Shown here one piece after another: positions 8,090 to 14,910 of a stretch of DNA of 14,912 bases. The translations under genes and the position numbers were made by a program. Position 1 is the stretch's first letter. The number at the start of each line of letters is the position of its first letter. Below the pieces are notes generated by a model. It was not told where the DNA came from and made no database searches. It saw nothing but the letters and a program-made list of their open reading frames with translations. Origin of the DNA: Clostridia bacterium (GTDB lineage: Bacteria; Bacillota; Clostridia; TANB77; CAG-508); the NCBI GenBank assembly GCA_022791735.1, contig JAAVZQ010000119.1, positions 1-14,912 on the forward strand. The letters are read 5' to 3'.

Positions 8090-8160
8090 CTTATACCACT
8101 ATTCAACCTTAAAGTCAATATATGAACTATTGGCTTTTCTTGTCTTTTCTTGTTTTGTCT
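8090..8160 (-). promoter_or_regulatory. Promoter with tandem boxes, for the small membrane protein gene
   Basis: On the minus strand, -35 TTGACT (8113-8118) and -10 TATAAG (8090-8095) are separated by 17 bp. Upstream, plus-strand positions 8131-8160 read as three 10-bp units: TGGCTTTTCT, TGTCTTTTCT, TGTTTTGTCT. The first unit is 12 bp from the -35, matching the box phase in the ATPase and protease promoters. Confidence 0.6.
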
Positions 8161-8174
8161 TCCTACAATAAAAA

Positions 8175-8189
8175 GCGGCCAACGGCCGC
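8175..8189 (-). terminator. Terminator after the surface protein gene
   Basis: GCGGCC (8175-8180) pairs with GGCCGC (8184-8189) around a 3-base loop, followed on the minus strand by TTTTT. This is the most GC-rich spot in the window and starts 8 bases beyond the stop codon. Confidence 0.85.
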
Positions 8190-8196
8190 CATAATA

Positions 8197-9510
8197 TTAT
8201 TTTTTCTTTACTATATATATTCCTGCCACAGTTGCTATTGCTATAACAGATAAAGCTATTTGCACATAATCTATTTCGTTTACACCTGACTTTGGTGTGT
8301 CATCTTTTGGTATAACTGGTGTAGCTACAGGCTTATCTCTGTATATTGCATTTAACTCAATATCATTTTCAATTAATGTGTTTTCATCAAAAGCTTCTTC
8401 ACTGTTCTTTTTTGTAAATTTCACAAATTCTTTTCCTTCAACATTTTTTATACTTTCAAATTCTGCTAAGTCTTTTAATGCTTTTCCTTTTTCTAGTTCA
8501 AATCTATTATCATTTATTGTTACAAATACATATTGTGTAACTGGTATATTAGCAAATTCTGCTTCATTTGCTATATTAACTGTTGCACCTAAATATATAT
8601 CTACATCTGCTTGTGTATCTACACCATTTGTTCCAATTGCTCTTCCTCCACTTGTTCCTACATATAGGTTAGCTACTTCTGTTCCACCTGTTATATCAAG
8701 ATTTACTTTAGCTATTGTTCCTGTAACATTTACATCATTTTCTCCACCTACATAAAGCTTGTTTACTGTTCCTCCTGTTAATCTCATATCTGCTGCTTCA
8801 ATTGATCCGCGATTTACACTTTGCATTACTCCTATTGTTCCGCTTGTTACTTTTATGTTTGCATTTCCTGTGTATCCATTTGAACCACCAGCTGTAACAT
8901 AATCAAATGTTCCACCATTTATTTTAGTGTTTGTAGTTCCTGTATAGCTGTATCCTTCTCCTCCACCATATAATAGGTTTACTGTTCCATTATTTATTGT
9001 TACATTTGCTGTATTTACTCTTGTTAAAGAATTTTCAGCAGGTCTTGTTGAATCTGCACATGCATCACTATTTGCAAAGATGTTTGCTCCGCCTCCTGTG
9101 ATGCTTACTGTTATTTTTCCTCCATTTACAGTAATATTTGCTGTTTCTACATTGCTTTCATGTAGTCCACCACCAAATATATTCTTTACTGTACCACCAT
9201 TCATTGTTATTTTTGTATTTTCATAATTTGTACCATCTTTGTGTGCTCCACCAAATACATTTATATCATTTGGAACGTTTACATTTTTTGTTCCTTCTGC
9301 CCAGAAAATTGTTGCACCTTCTTGACCGTCTGCTCTTGCTTCAATGGTAATTTCATTACCATTTGCAAAAAAGCACTTTTGTGAACCATTTAAGACATAT
9401 CCTGTATCTTCACTATAAGTTGGTTCTGCAGCATTTACTGTACCTGCCAATCCAAAACTTATACAAAAAATAGAAAATAGTAAGATAATTAATAAAATTT
9501 TTCTTTTCAT
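8197..9510 (-). CDS. Beta-helix surface protein with TPKSG sorting signal
   Basis: Cell-wall protein. A signal peptide (about 1-28, ending TVNAA) leads into about ten imperfect repeats of the form 'T(I/V)NGGT(V/F)xxxYGGG' between about residues 85 and 300. This is the pattern of a parallel beta-helix, as in adhesins and pectate-lyase-like folds. A short globular part follows. The C-terminus has TPKSG, then a membrane helix (VQIALSVIAIATVAGIYIV) and KKK, the layout of a sortase substrate. I start at the second ATG (9510), seven bases after AAGGAG; ATG 9513 has a spacing of only four. All four CGGs are out of phase and the frame is unbroken. The class B sortase at 1790-2617 is the likely anchoring enzyme. 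The ligand is unknown. Confidence 0.85.
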   Translation of the reverse strand: MKRKILLIILLFSIFCISFGLAGTVNAAEPTYSEDTGYVLNGSQKCFFANGNEITIEARADGQEGATIFWAEGTKNVNVPNDINVFGGAHKDGTNYENTKITMNGGTVKNIFGGGLHESNVETANITVNGGKITVSITGGGANIFANSDACADSTRPAENSLTRVNTANVTINNGTVNLLYGGGEGYSYTGTTNTKINGGTFDYVTAGGSNGYTGNANIKVTSGTIGVMQSVNRGSIEAADMRLTGGTVNKLYVGGENDVNVTGTIAKVNLDITGGTEVANLYVGTSGGRAIGTNGVDTQADVDIYLGATVNIANEAEFANIPVTQYVFVTINDNRFELEKGKALKDLAEFESIKNVEGKEFVKFTKKNSEEAFDENTLIENDIELNAIYRDKPVATPVIPKDDTPKSGVNEIDYVQIALSVIAIATVAGIYIVKKK

Positions 9511-9606
9511 CATATTTCTCCTTCATTTAGTTAATTTTTCAAATATGAATTTTAAAATCACATTTATTATTATCTTGTACTATTTTCTATTTTTATTACT
9601 GGTATT

Positions 9607-10335
9607 TTAAGGATATATTTTTACAGGTTTTATATTTACTTCCTTTTTATTGGCAAAAATTCTATCCATATACTCGTCTGGATAATGTTCGTCTAAAAAC
9701 CTGTCAAATCTGCTATTTGCTGACACATTTTCCTTTCTTTCCCTTTGTCTTTCTCCTGCAGCCCATGAAACTGCTATATTTGCTATCATAAATATAGCTA
9801 AAACAGTTGTAACTGCATTTAATTTATTTTCTTCCAAAATCTTTCTTAATTTATTTAGTAATGGTACAATACATACTATATACATAATTCCTGCTAAGCC
9901 CCAATATGTGCAATGTAAGAGGCTAGTTCTTCCATTTAGATTAAACCAAAGATGTGAATAGTCCCATGAAATTGTACCAAATACTTTTTCTTGTACAAAT
10001 GAACTTATATATTCCGTAATTCCTCCAAGTATTGCTGTTATTGCAAATATTCTTGCATAATATAAAATTTTCGCATATTTTCTATTACATAACTCTTTTG
10101 AGTTAGTTTTTTTGTTTTGATAAGTCTTGTTTATTGCATTTAAGGTCAGATAGTAAATTATTGCTCCTATTCCATAAACTGGTGTAAATGGTCCATAAAT
10201 TAATCCTTGTCTAGATTCAAAATATCCTTTTTGGACTAATACTACTATCATTTCATAAATATAACCTACTATGCTTCCAATTACAAATAACCAAAAAATT
10301 ATTGTTAATTCTTTTAATATACTTTTTTTCTCCAT
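9607..10335 (-). CDS. CmpB-type multi-pass membrane protein (putative ABC transporter type IV family)
   Basis: Multi-pass membrane protein of 242 residues matching, from memory, the 'putative ABC-transporter type IV' (CmpB) family. The signature region is GYIYEMI, then GYFESRQGLIYGPFTPVYGIGAI near residues 37-60. About five hydrophobic segments follow, at roughly 10-32, 50-68, 88-110, 140-165 and 178-195. The tail (about 200-242) is charged and probably cytoplasmic. Start ATG 10335 has GAGG seven bases upstream. The gene ends 93 bases before the surface-protein start with no hairpin between, so the two may be cotranscribed. The biochemical role of this family is not established. The one CGG is in ACG GAA, out of phase. 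Confidence 0.75.
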   Translation of the reverse strand: MEKKSILKELTIIFWLFVIGSIVGYIYEMIVVLVQKGYFESRQGLIYGPFTPVYGIGAIIYYLTLNAINKTYQNKKTNSKELCNRKYAKILYYARIFAITAILGGITEYISSFVQEKVFGTISWDYSHLWFNLNGRTSLLHCTYWGLAGIMYIVCIVPLLNKLRKILEENKLNAVTTVLAIFMIANIAVSWAAGERQRERKENVSANSRFDRFLDEHYPDEYMDRIFANKKEVNIKPVKIYP

Positions 10336-10424
10336 ATTAATACCTCATTATTTTTTATATCTATTATTATGTATATTATTTTATATATAATTATGGAATA
10401 TATTATATCACATATTTTCGAAAA

Positions 10425-10448
10425 AAACCTTACATTTCTGTAAGGTTT
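10425..10448 (-). terminator. Terminator after the small membrane protein gene
   Basis: A perfect 10-bp stem (10425-10434 with 10439-10448), a 4-base loop, and a seven-base T-run on the minus strand. It starts 17 bases past the stop codon. Confidence 0.85.
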
Positions 10449-10465
10449 AATGAAAAATTAATAAT

Positions 10466-10657
10466 TTATTTTACATTCATTTGCTCAAATTTTGTTAATG
10501 CATCTGGTTGTTGCTCTTTATTTTTGTCAATAAATCTTCTTACGCTTTTTGTTCCACCTACTACTATAACAACGATTAATATTAAAATAAGAGCTAATAT
10601 TATTATTCCTGGCAATCCTAAACCTTTTTCATCCTTTAGTTTATTTCTTAATTTCAT
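10466..10657 (-). CDS. Small single-pass membrane protein
   Basis: A 63-residue protein. A basic N-terminus (MKLRNKLKDEKGLG) is followed by one membrane helix (about 16-36, PGIIILALILILIVVIVVGG) and a charged tail of about 25 residues. The ribosome binding site is excellent (AGGAGG, eight bases before ATG 10657). It has its own promoter and a strong terminator, so it is very likely a real, separately transcribed gene. The 'EKGLGLPGIIILALI' stretch faintly recalls prepilin N-termini, but the usual Gly-Phe-Thr-Leu-x-Glu pattern is missing. I do not assign it to a family. Confidence 0.75.
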   Translation of the reverse strand: MKLRNKLKDEKGLGLPGIIILALILILIVVIVVGGTKSVRRFIDKNKEQQPDALTKFEQMNVK

Positions 10658-10719
10658 TTGAATTCCTCCTATTCTTTGGAAATTTTACTTTTGTTAACAC
10701 TCAATTTTCTTATGTTATT

Positions 10720-10748
10720 ATTTTATCGTATTTTATATTTTTTGACAA
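10720..10748 (-). promoter_or_regulatory. Promoter of the small membrane protein gene
   Basis: On the minus strand, -35 TTGTCA (10743-10748) and -10 TAAAAT (10720-10725) are separated by 17 bp, directly after the fmt stop codon. The predicted 5' leader is about 55 bases. Confidence 0.6.
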
Positions 10749-10753
10749 GCATT

Positions 10754-11695
10754 TTATTCAAATTTTGTGTTTTCTTCTATTTTGTTTCCTCTTAAAAAGT
10801 CACATACATTCATTCTTTTTGCGTTTTCTCCTTGTATTTCTAGCACTTTTATAGCTCCATTACCTACTTTTATATATAACCCTGTTTTGTCATCTGCTAA
10901 AATTACTGTTCCGAGGTTCTATATTTTCGTCTATTTTATCATCTAGGATTTCAACTTTCCAAAATTTGACTTTCTTACTATTATACATTGAATATGCCCC
11001 CATTATAGGGTTTAGACCACGTACTTTGTTTTTTATTTCTTCTGCTGTTTGCATAAAATCAATTTTGGCCATTTCTTTTTTTAGCATTGGTGCTATTGTA
11101 AAGTTGTCCCCCTGCGGAGTTCTTGGTGCAGTGCCTTTTTCTATTTCTTTAATTGTTTTTAAAAGTAATTCTGCACCTTGCTCTTTTAATCTATCCCATA
11201 GCTCTCCTGTTGTTTCGTTTTCTCCAATTTCTGTTTCTTCTTGTAATATTATATCTCCTTCGTCCATTTTTTCATTCATATACATAGTAGATACACCAGT
11301 TGCTTTATCTCCATTTAATATTGCCCATTGTATGGGTGCTGCACCTCTATATTTTGGAAGAAGTGATGCATGCAGATTTATACAGCCATACATTGGTATA
11401 TCTAGTATTTCTTTTGGTAAAATCTTTCCGATATGCTACAACACATATTAAGTCTGGATTTAACCTTTTTATCTCTTTTATAAATTCTAAGTTTTCTTTT
11501 ACTCTTTCTGGCTGATATATTTTTAAACTTTTACTTACTGCAAACTGTTTTACTTCTGATTCTTGAAATTTCATGCCTCTATTTTTTGGCCTATCTGGGT
11601 TTGTTACCACACCGGCATATATTAAATCCTGCATTATATATCTTTATAAGTGCTTCTTCTGCAAAGTCTGGAGTTCCCATAAATAATATATTCAT
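10754..11695 (-). CDS. fmt: Methionyl-tRNA formyltransferase, three CGGN skips
   Basis: Transfers a formyl group from 10-formyl-tetrahydrofolate to initiator Met-tRNA. Start ATG 11695 lies four bases after the def stop, with AAAGGAG inside the def tail. Family motifs are clear once frames are joined: MNILFMGTPDFA, GVVTNPDRP, VVAYGKILPKEIL, and the catalytic NLHASLLPKYRGAAPIQWAI with the Asn-His pair. The C-terminal domain ends GNKIEENTKFE. The frame breaks at codons 28, 89 and 261. Each break is an in-frame CGG, and dropping its C gives CGVVTN, AYGKIL and EPGTVILADDKTG. The 942 bases minus three make 313 codons with stop, so 312 residues, the normal Fmt length. The gene is neighboured by def and priA, the usual Bacillota order. 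Everything else about it is intact, which argues against a pseudogene. Confidence 0.92.
10910..10913 (-). other. +1 skip site CGGA (Gly) in fmt
   Basis: In frame at codon 261 after two earlier skips, preceded by CCT. The skip opens the last 52 codons (EPGTVILADDKTG...). Unshifted, translation ends seven codons later. Confidence 0.85.
11427..11430 (-). other. +1 skip site CGGA (Gly) in fmt
   Basis: In frame at codon 89 after one earlier skip, preceded by TAT. The skip gives VVAYGKILPKEIL, a strongly conserved Fmt segment with an invariant-type Gly. Confidence 0.9.
11611..11614 (-). other. +1 skip site CGGT (Gly) in fmt
   Basis: In frame at codon 28, preceded by TGC. The skip gives NICGVVTNPDRP, matching the conserved 'GVVT.PD' strand of Fmt. 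Confidence 0.85.
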
Positions 11696-11699
11696 TAAT

Positions 11700-12206
11700 T
11701 TATTTTCTCCTTTTATTCTTTCGTTCTGTTTTTTCTTCTGGTGTTACTACTTCCATAGTTCCTGGTAGCATTACATCTGTAAGTACTACTCCATTTAAAT
11801 GATCCATTTCATGAGAAAGTGCTTGTGCAAGTAGTTCTGTCCCAGTAACTTTTATTTTTTTGCCGTTTTCGTCTAAAGCTTCTACTGTCACTTCTGCTGG
11901 TCTTATAACTTTCACATATTTATTTGGGAAACTCAAACAACCTTCTTCTACTTCTTGCTCTCCTTTTGTTTTTATAATTTTAGGATTAATGAGTTTTAAA
12001 ATAGGCTTTTCATTATATAAGTCAATTACAATAATATTTTTAAGTATTCCTACTTGTACAGCTGCAAGCCCCACTCCATCATACTCATGCATAGTGTCTA
12101 TCATATCTTGTATCAGTTCTTTTATTTTATCATCAATTACTTCTACCTCTTTTGATTTTTTCTTTAGAAGCTCGTCTCCTTCTTTTCTTATATTTCTTAG
12201 TCCCAT
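11700..12206 (-). CDS. def: Peptide deformylase
   Basis: Metalloenzyme that removes the formyl group from the N-terminal Met of nascent proteins, completing the cycle begun by Fmt. The three family motifs are present: GVGLAAVQVG (about 43-52), EGCLSFP (about 87-93) with the metal-binding Cys, and HEMDH (about 130-134) with two metal His and the catalytic Glu. The protein has 168 residues, normal for the family. Start ATG 12206 has AAAGGA about 12 bases upstream, a rather long spacing. The stop lies four bases before fmt, so the two are cotranscribed and possibly translationally coupled. The one CGG is in AAC GGC, out of phase, and the frame is intact. Confidence 0.94.
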   Translation of the reverse strand: MGLRNIRKEGDELLKKKSKEVEVIDDKIKELIQDMIDTMHEYDGVGLAAVQVGILKNIIVIDLYNEKPILKLINPKIIKTKGEQEVEEGCLSFPNKYVKVIRPAEVTVEALDENGKKIKVTGTELLAQALSHEMDHLNGVVLTDVMLPGTMEVVTPEEKTERKNKRRK

Positions 12207-12243
12207 TTTAATTTACTATCCTTTCTTTTATTAGTCATTTTTG

Positions 12244-12422
12244 AATATAATAGTTCAAAATTTAAGGAAAGAGCGAATGTAGAGTAATCTAGCTAGAAAT
12301 TCTAAGGCTATTTTATGGAAAGAGTTCACATACCTGTGGAAGGGTGCCATAAAATAGCCGTAGAATTTCTGCGAAGATTAGCTCGCCCCGAGCGATGAAC
12401 GCAAATTTTAAACTATTATATT
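12244..12422. repeat. Large imperfect palindrome between priA and def
   Basis: The outer arms (12244-12263 and 12403-12422) match at 19 of 20 positions. The inner arms (12295-12318 and 12347-12370) match at 23 of 24. In between are a 6-bp match (TAATCT/AGATTA) and a side hairpin GCTCG-CCC-CGAGC (12381-12393). The 28-base apical loop holds CACA-TACC-TGTG. As RNA it would fold into one long branched hairpin. It has no open frame. It could be a miniature inverted-repeat element, a structured RNA or an attenuator in the priA-def interval. Confidence 0.75.
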
Positions 12423-12459
12423 TTAAATTTACACCGCAAGACATTGATTCTTGTTTGAA

Positions 12460-14688
12460 TTAACTCATACTATTTGGATTAATGTCAATACTAATTCTTG
12501 TATTATTAGTCACTTTTATACTGTTAATACATAAATTAATTTTATTTATAATATTATTTCCAAGCTTACACTTAATTATTATTCTCCACCTATATCTATC
12601 TTTTATCTTGCTTATCGGCGAAGGCATTGGTGCATAAACTTGCATTTGATTTTCATTTGTACTTAGCAAATTTTCATATACTGCATTTATAACACCTGAT
12701 ACTCTATTTTCATCAAAATCGCTAACTTCGATTTTTATTATATCGCAAAATGGCGGATATTTCAAGACACTTCTTAATTTTATCTCTTGATTGTAAAATT
12801 TTTCGTAATTTTGTTCTTTTGCACATTCTACTACAAAACTATCTGGATTATATGTCTGAATTATGACATTCCCTTGTTTTCCTTCTCTTCCTGCTCTTCC
12901 AGCAACCTGTGTCAAAATGTCAAATGTTCTTTCATTACTTCTAAAATCTGGTATATACATACTGCTATCTGCTGCTATAACTCCGCACAAGCGTTACTTT
13001 TGGAAAATGATGTCCTTTTACTACCATTTGTGTTCCAATCAAAATATCTATATTTTCATTTTTAAATTTGTTCAAAATTACATCATAAGAATTTTTCTTG
13101 GTAACTGTATCTGTATCCATTATTATTGTTTTTGCTTCTGGAAACATTTTGTTAATTTGTTCTTCTAGTTTTTGTGTTCCTGTACCAAAATATCTTATAT
13201 TTTTACTACCACATTCTGGGCATTCTATGAAGTTTTTTCTCTCATATCCACAATAATGGCATTTTAGCTTGTCTTGTCTTCTATGATATGTAAGTGCAAC
13301 ATTACATTTATTACATGTTGCAGTATATCCACAATCTCTACACATTACAAATGTAGAATAACCACGTCTATTTAAAAATAGTATAGTTTGATTTTTGTTC
13401 TTTATATTATTTTCTATCATCTCTTTTAGTCTATCGCTTATCATTGTCTTATTGCCAATAGCAAGTTCTTGTTTCATATCTATTACTTCTACTTCTGGAA
13501 GGATGGAATTATTTGCCCTTTCTTTTAGTATAAGTATAGCATTTTCTTTTTCTAACCTATTATATGTACCTATATCTGGGGTTGCACTTCCTAATACAAG
13601 AGGAATATTCTTTTCTTTCGCCATATATCTTGCAAGTTCTTTTGCATTGTATTTAGGTGTCATATCTGATTTATATGAGCTATCGTGCTCTTCATCTATT
13701 ATGATAATCCCTATATCTTTTACTGGTGCAAATATGGCTGACCTTGCACCAATTACAATTTTTGCTTCTCCTTTATTCGCTCTTTTCCACTCATCATATC
13801 TTTCTCCAACTGATAATTTACTATGTAAAAGTGCTATTTTCTCTTCTCCGAACCTTGCAATAAATCTATCTACCATTTGTGGGGTAAGTGATATTTCAGG
13901 CACAAGTACTATTGCTGTTTTCCCTTTTTCTAATACTTTCCCTATAAGTTGCAAATATATTTCCGTCTTTCCGTGAACCTGTAACTCCGATGTATTAAAA
14001 ATTCTTTGAAAATCTTATCATTTATTGTTCCTTCTATTTTATTCATTGCTTTTTGTTGCTCTTTTGTCAAACTTAAGTTTTCTGTTTTTGGGATATTCTT
14101 GTTCTTAAATGGATTTCTACTTACTTCTTTTTCTATTATTTCTATGTATCCATTTTTTTTAAGTGTTTTTATTACTGATACACTTGTATCTGCAAAATCT
14201 ACAAGTTCAGATTGCAAAACTTCGTCATTTTGCATTAAAAATTCTAGTGTACGTATTTGCTTGTCTGATTTAATGATTTTTCTATCTATCTCTTCTTGTA
14301 TTTCTTCCTCATCCTTTTTTAGATAGACAAATTTCATCTCTTTATCTTTTATTCTGTTTTCCATATTCTTTGATACTGTTCCTGGAGGCAACATAAGTTT
14401 TATACAATCAGAAATATTACAAAAATATTTATGTGCCATAAGTTTGCAAAGTTCTATTTTCTCTTCATCAAGACTACTTAACTCTACACTTAGTATGTCT
14501 TTTACTTTATAATCCGAGCTTGTCTTTGTGCCAATCACAAAGCCCTCTTGTGACTTCTTCATCGTACCAAATGGAACTAGTACTTTGCTCCCAATCCTCA
14601 CATTTTGTTCAAACTTTTCTGGTACATTATAATCAAATATTCTATTTAAATCTTTCGCATTACTGCTTATTATAACTTCTACTATCAT
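12460..14688 (-). CDS. priA: Primosomal protein N' (PriA helicase), three CGGA skips
   Basis: Replication-restart helicase that recognises stalled forks and reloads the replisome. The order is the 3'-end-binding and winged-helix N-terminus (1-210), Walker A GVTGSGKT (234-241), DEEH box (IIIIDEEHDSSYKSD), and the zinc-binding cysteine cluster (CRDCGYTATCNKCN ... CHYCGY ... CPECGS). Then come helicase motifs ending in TQVAGRAGREGKQG and the C-terminal domain. Start is ATG 14688 (MIVEVIISSNAKDLNRIFDY), which aligns with normal PriA N-termini. The frame breaks at codons 234, 239 and 568, all in-frame CGG; dropping each C gives LIHGVTGSGKTEIYLQ and VTLVGVIAADSS. The 2229 bases minus three make 742 codons with stop, so 741 residues, the usual length. 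It is followed by a palindrome, then def-fmt. Confidence 0.93.
12982..12985 (-). other. +1 skip site CGGA (Gly) in priA
   Basis: In frame at codon 568 after two earlier skips, preceded by GTG. The skip gives KVTLVGVIAAD, the conserved PriA segment. Unshifted translation stops seven codons later. Confidence 0.9.
13970..13973 (-). other. +1 skip site CGGA (Gly) in priA, Walker A
   Basis: In frame at codon 239 after one earlier skip, preceded by TCA. The glycine restored is the one directly before the catalytic Lys of GSGKT, so its identity is fixed by chemistry. Confidence 0.93.
13986..13989 (-). other. +1 skip site CGGA (Gly) in priA, Walker A
   Basis: In frame at codon 234, preceded by CAT. 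The skip restores the first Gly of GVTGSGKT. It lies only five codons before the next site. Confidence 0.93.
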
Positions 14689-14695
14689 GTTTTAC

Positions 14696-14724
14696 AGTAT
14701 ATCAAATTTTTTGAAACTTCTCAA
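14696..14724 (-). promoter_or_regulatory. Promoter of priA, predicting a nearly leaderless mRNA
   Basis: On the minus strand, -35 TTGAGA (14719-14724) and -10 TATACT (14696-14701) are separated by 17 bp. Only seven bases lie between the -10 and ATG 14688, so the transcript would start at or within a few bases of the start codon. No ribosome binding site is visible before the ATG. Confidence 0.5.
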
Positions 14725-14811
14725 TAACTTTTATCATATTTTTATAGACATATTTTGCAAAAAGTTACAATTCACAGCTTAATAAACTTGAAGTCCGCGT
14801 AGGGTAGTTCT

Positions 14812-14910
14812 ATTAATAATTATCAAGATTACTCCTACACTTTAGAAAATGTTTGAGCTTTGCTCGTTACATTTTCTTACAGTGGTGAGGTTTTCTTGTA
14901 ATTATTAATA
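14812..14910. repeat. Imperfect inverted repeat at the right edge of the window
   Basis: Arms 14812-14852 and 14869-14910 pair over most of their length with several mismatches and small bulges (for example TTAATAATTA...CAAGA with TCTTGTAATTATTAA, and AGAAAATGT with ACATTTTCT). The loop carries GAGC-TTT-GCTC. It may extend beyond the window. It has no coding content. Confidence 0.6.

Noticed and set aside
8131..8160. Short tandem units as a CRISPR array
   Set aside because: The units are only 10 bp, contiguous and without spacers; there are no cas genes.
8297..8755. Long plus-strand open frame opposite the surface protein
   Set aside because: It is an antisense shadow of the repeat-rich gene; it has no ribosome binding site or promoter and a low-complexity Ser/Phe composition.
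12244..12422. Palindrome as an insertion sequence
   Set aside because: There is no transposase frame inside it and no clear target-site duplication beside the arms.
897..14688. The frame breaks as sequencing or assembly errors
   Set aside because: Errors at a GG or CGG context, including modified-base effects, would ignore reading frame. Here all ten extra C's sit directly before an in-frame Gly codon, and about 16 out-of-frame CGGs are clean. None of the breaks lies in a long homopolymer. Raw reads would still be worth checking.
897..14688. The four genes as decaying pseudogenes
   Set aside because: priA and fmt are normally needed, the remaining sequence is free of stops and keeps all catalytic motifs, and decay would give mixed deletions, insertions and nonsense changes rather than one repeated event.
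897..14688. Simple reassignment of CGG to another amino acid (Trp or Gln, as known in some Bacillota)
   Set aside because: No triplet meaning of CGG can restore the frame; a one-base shift is required at each site.
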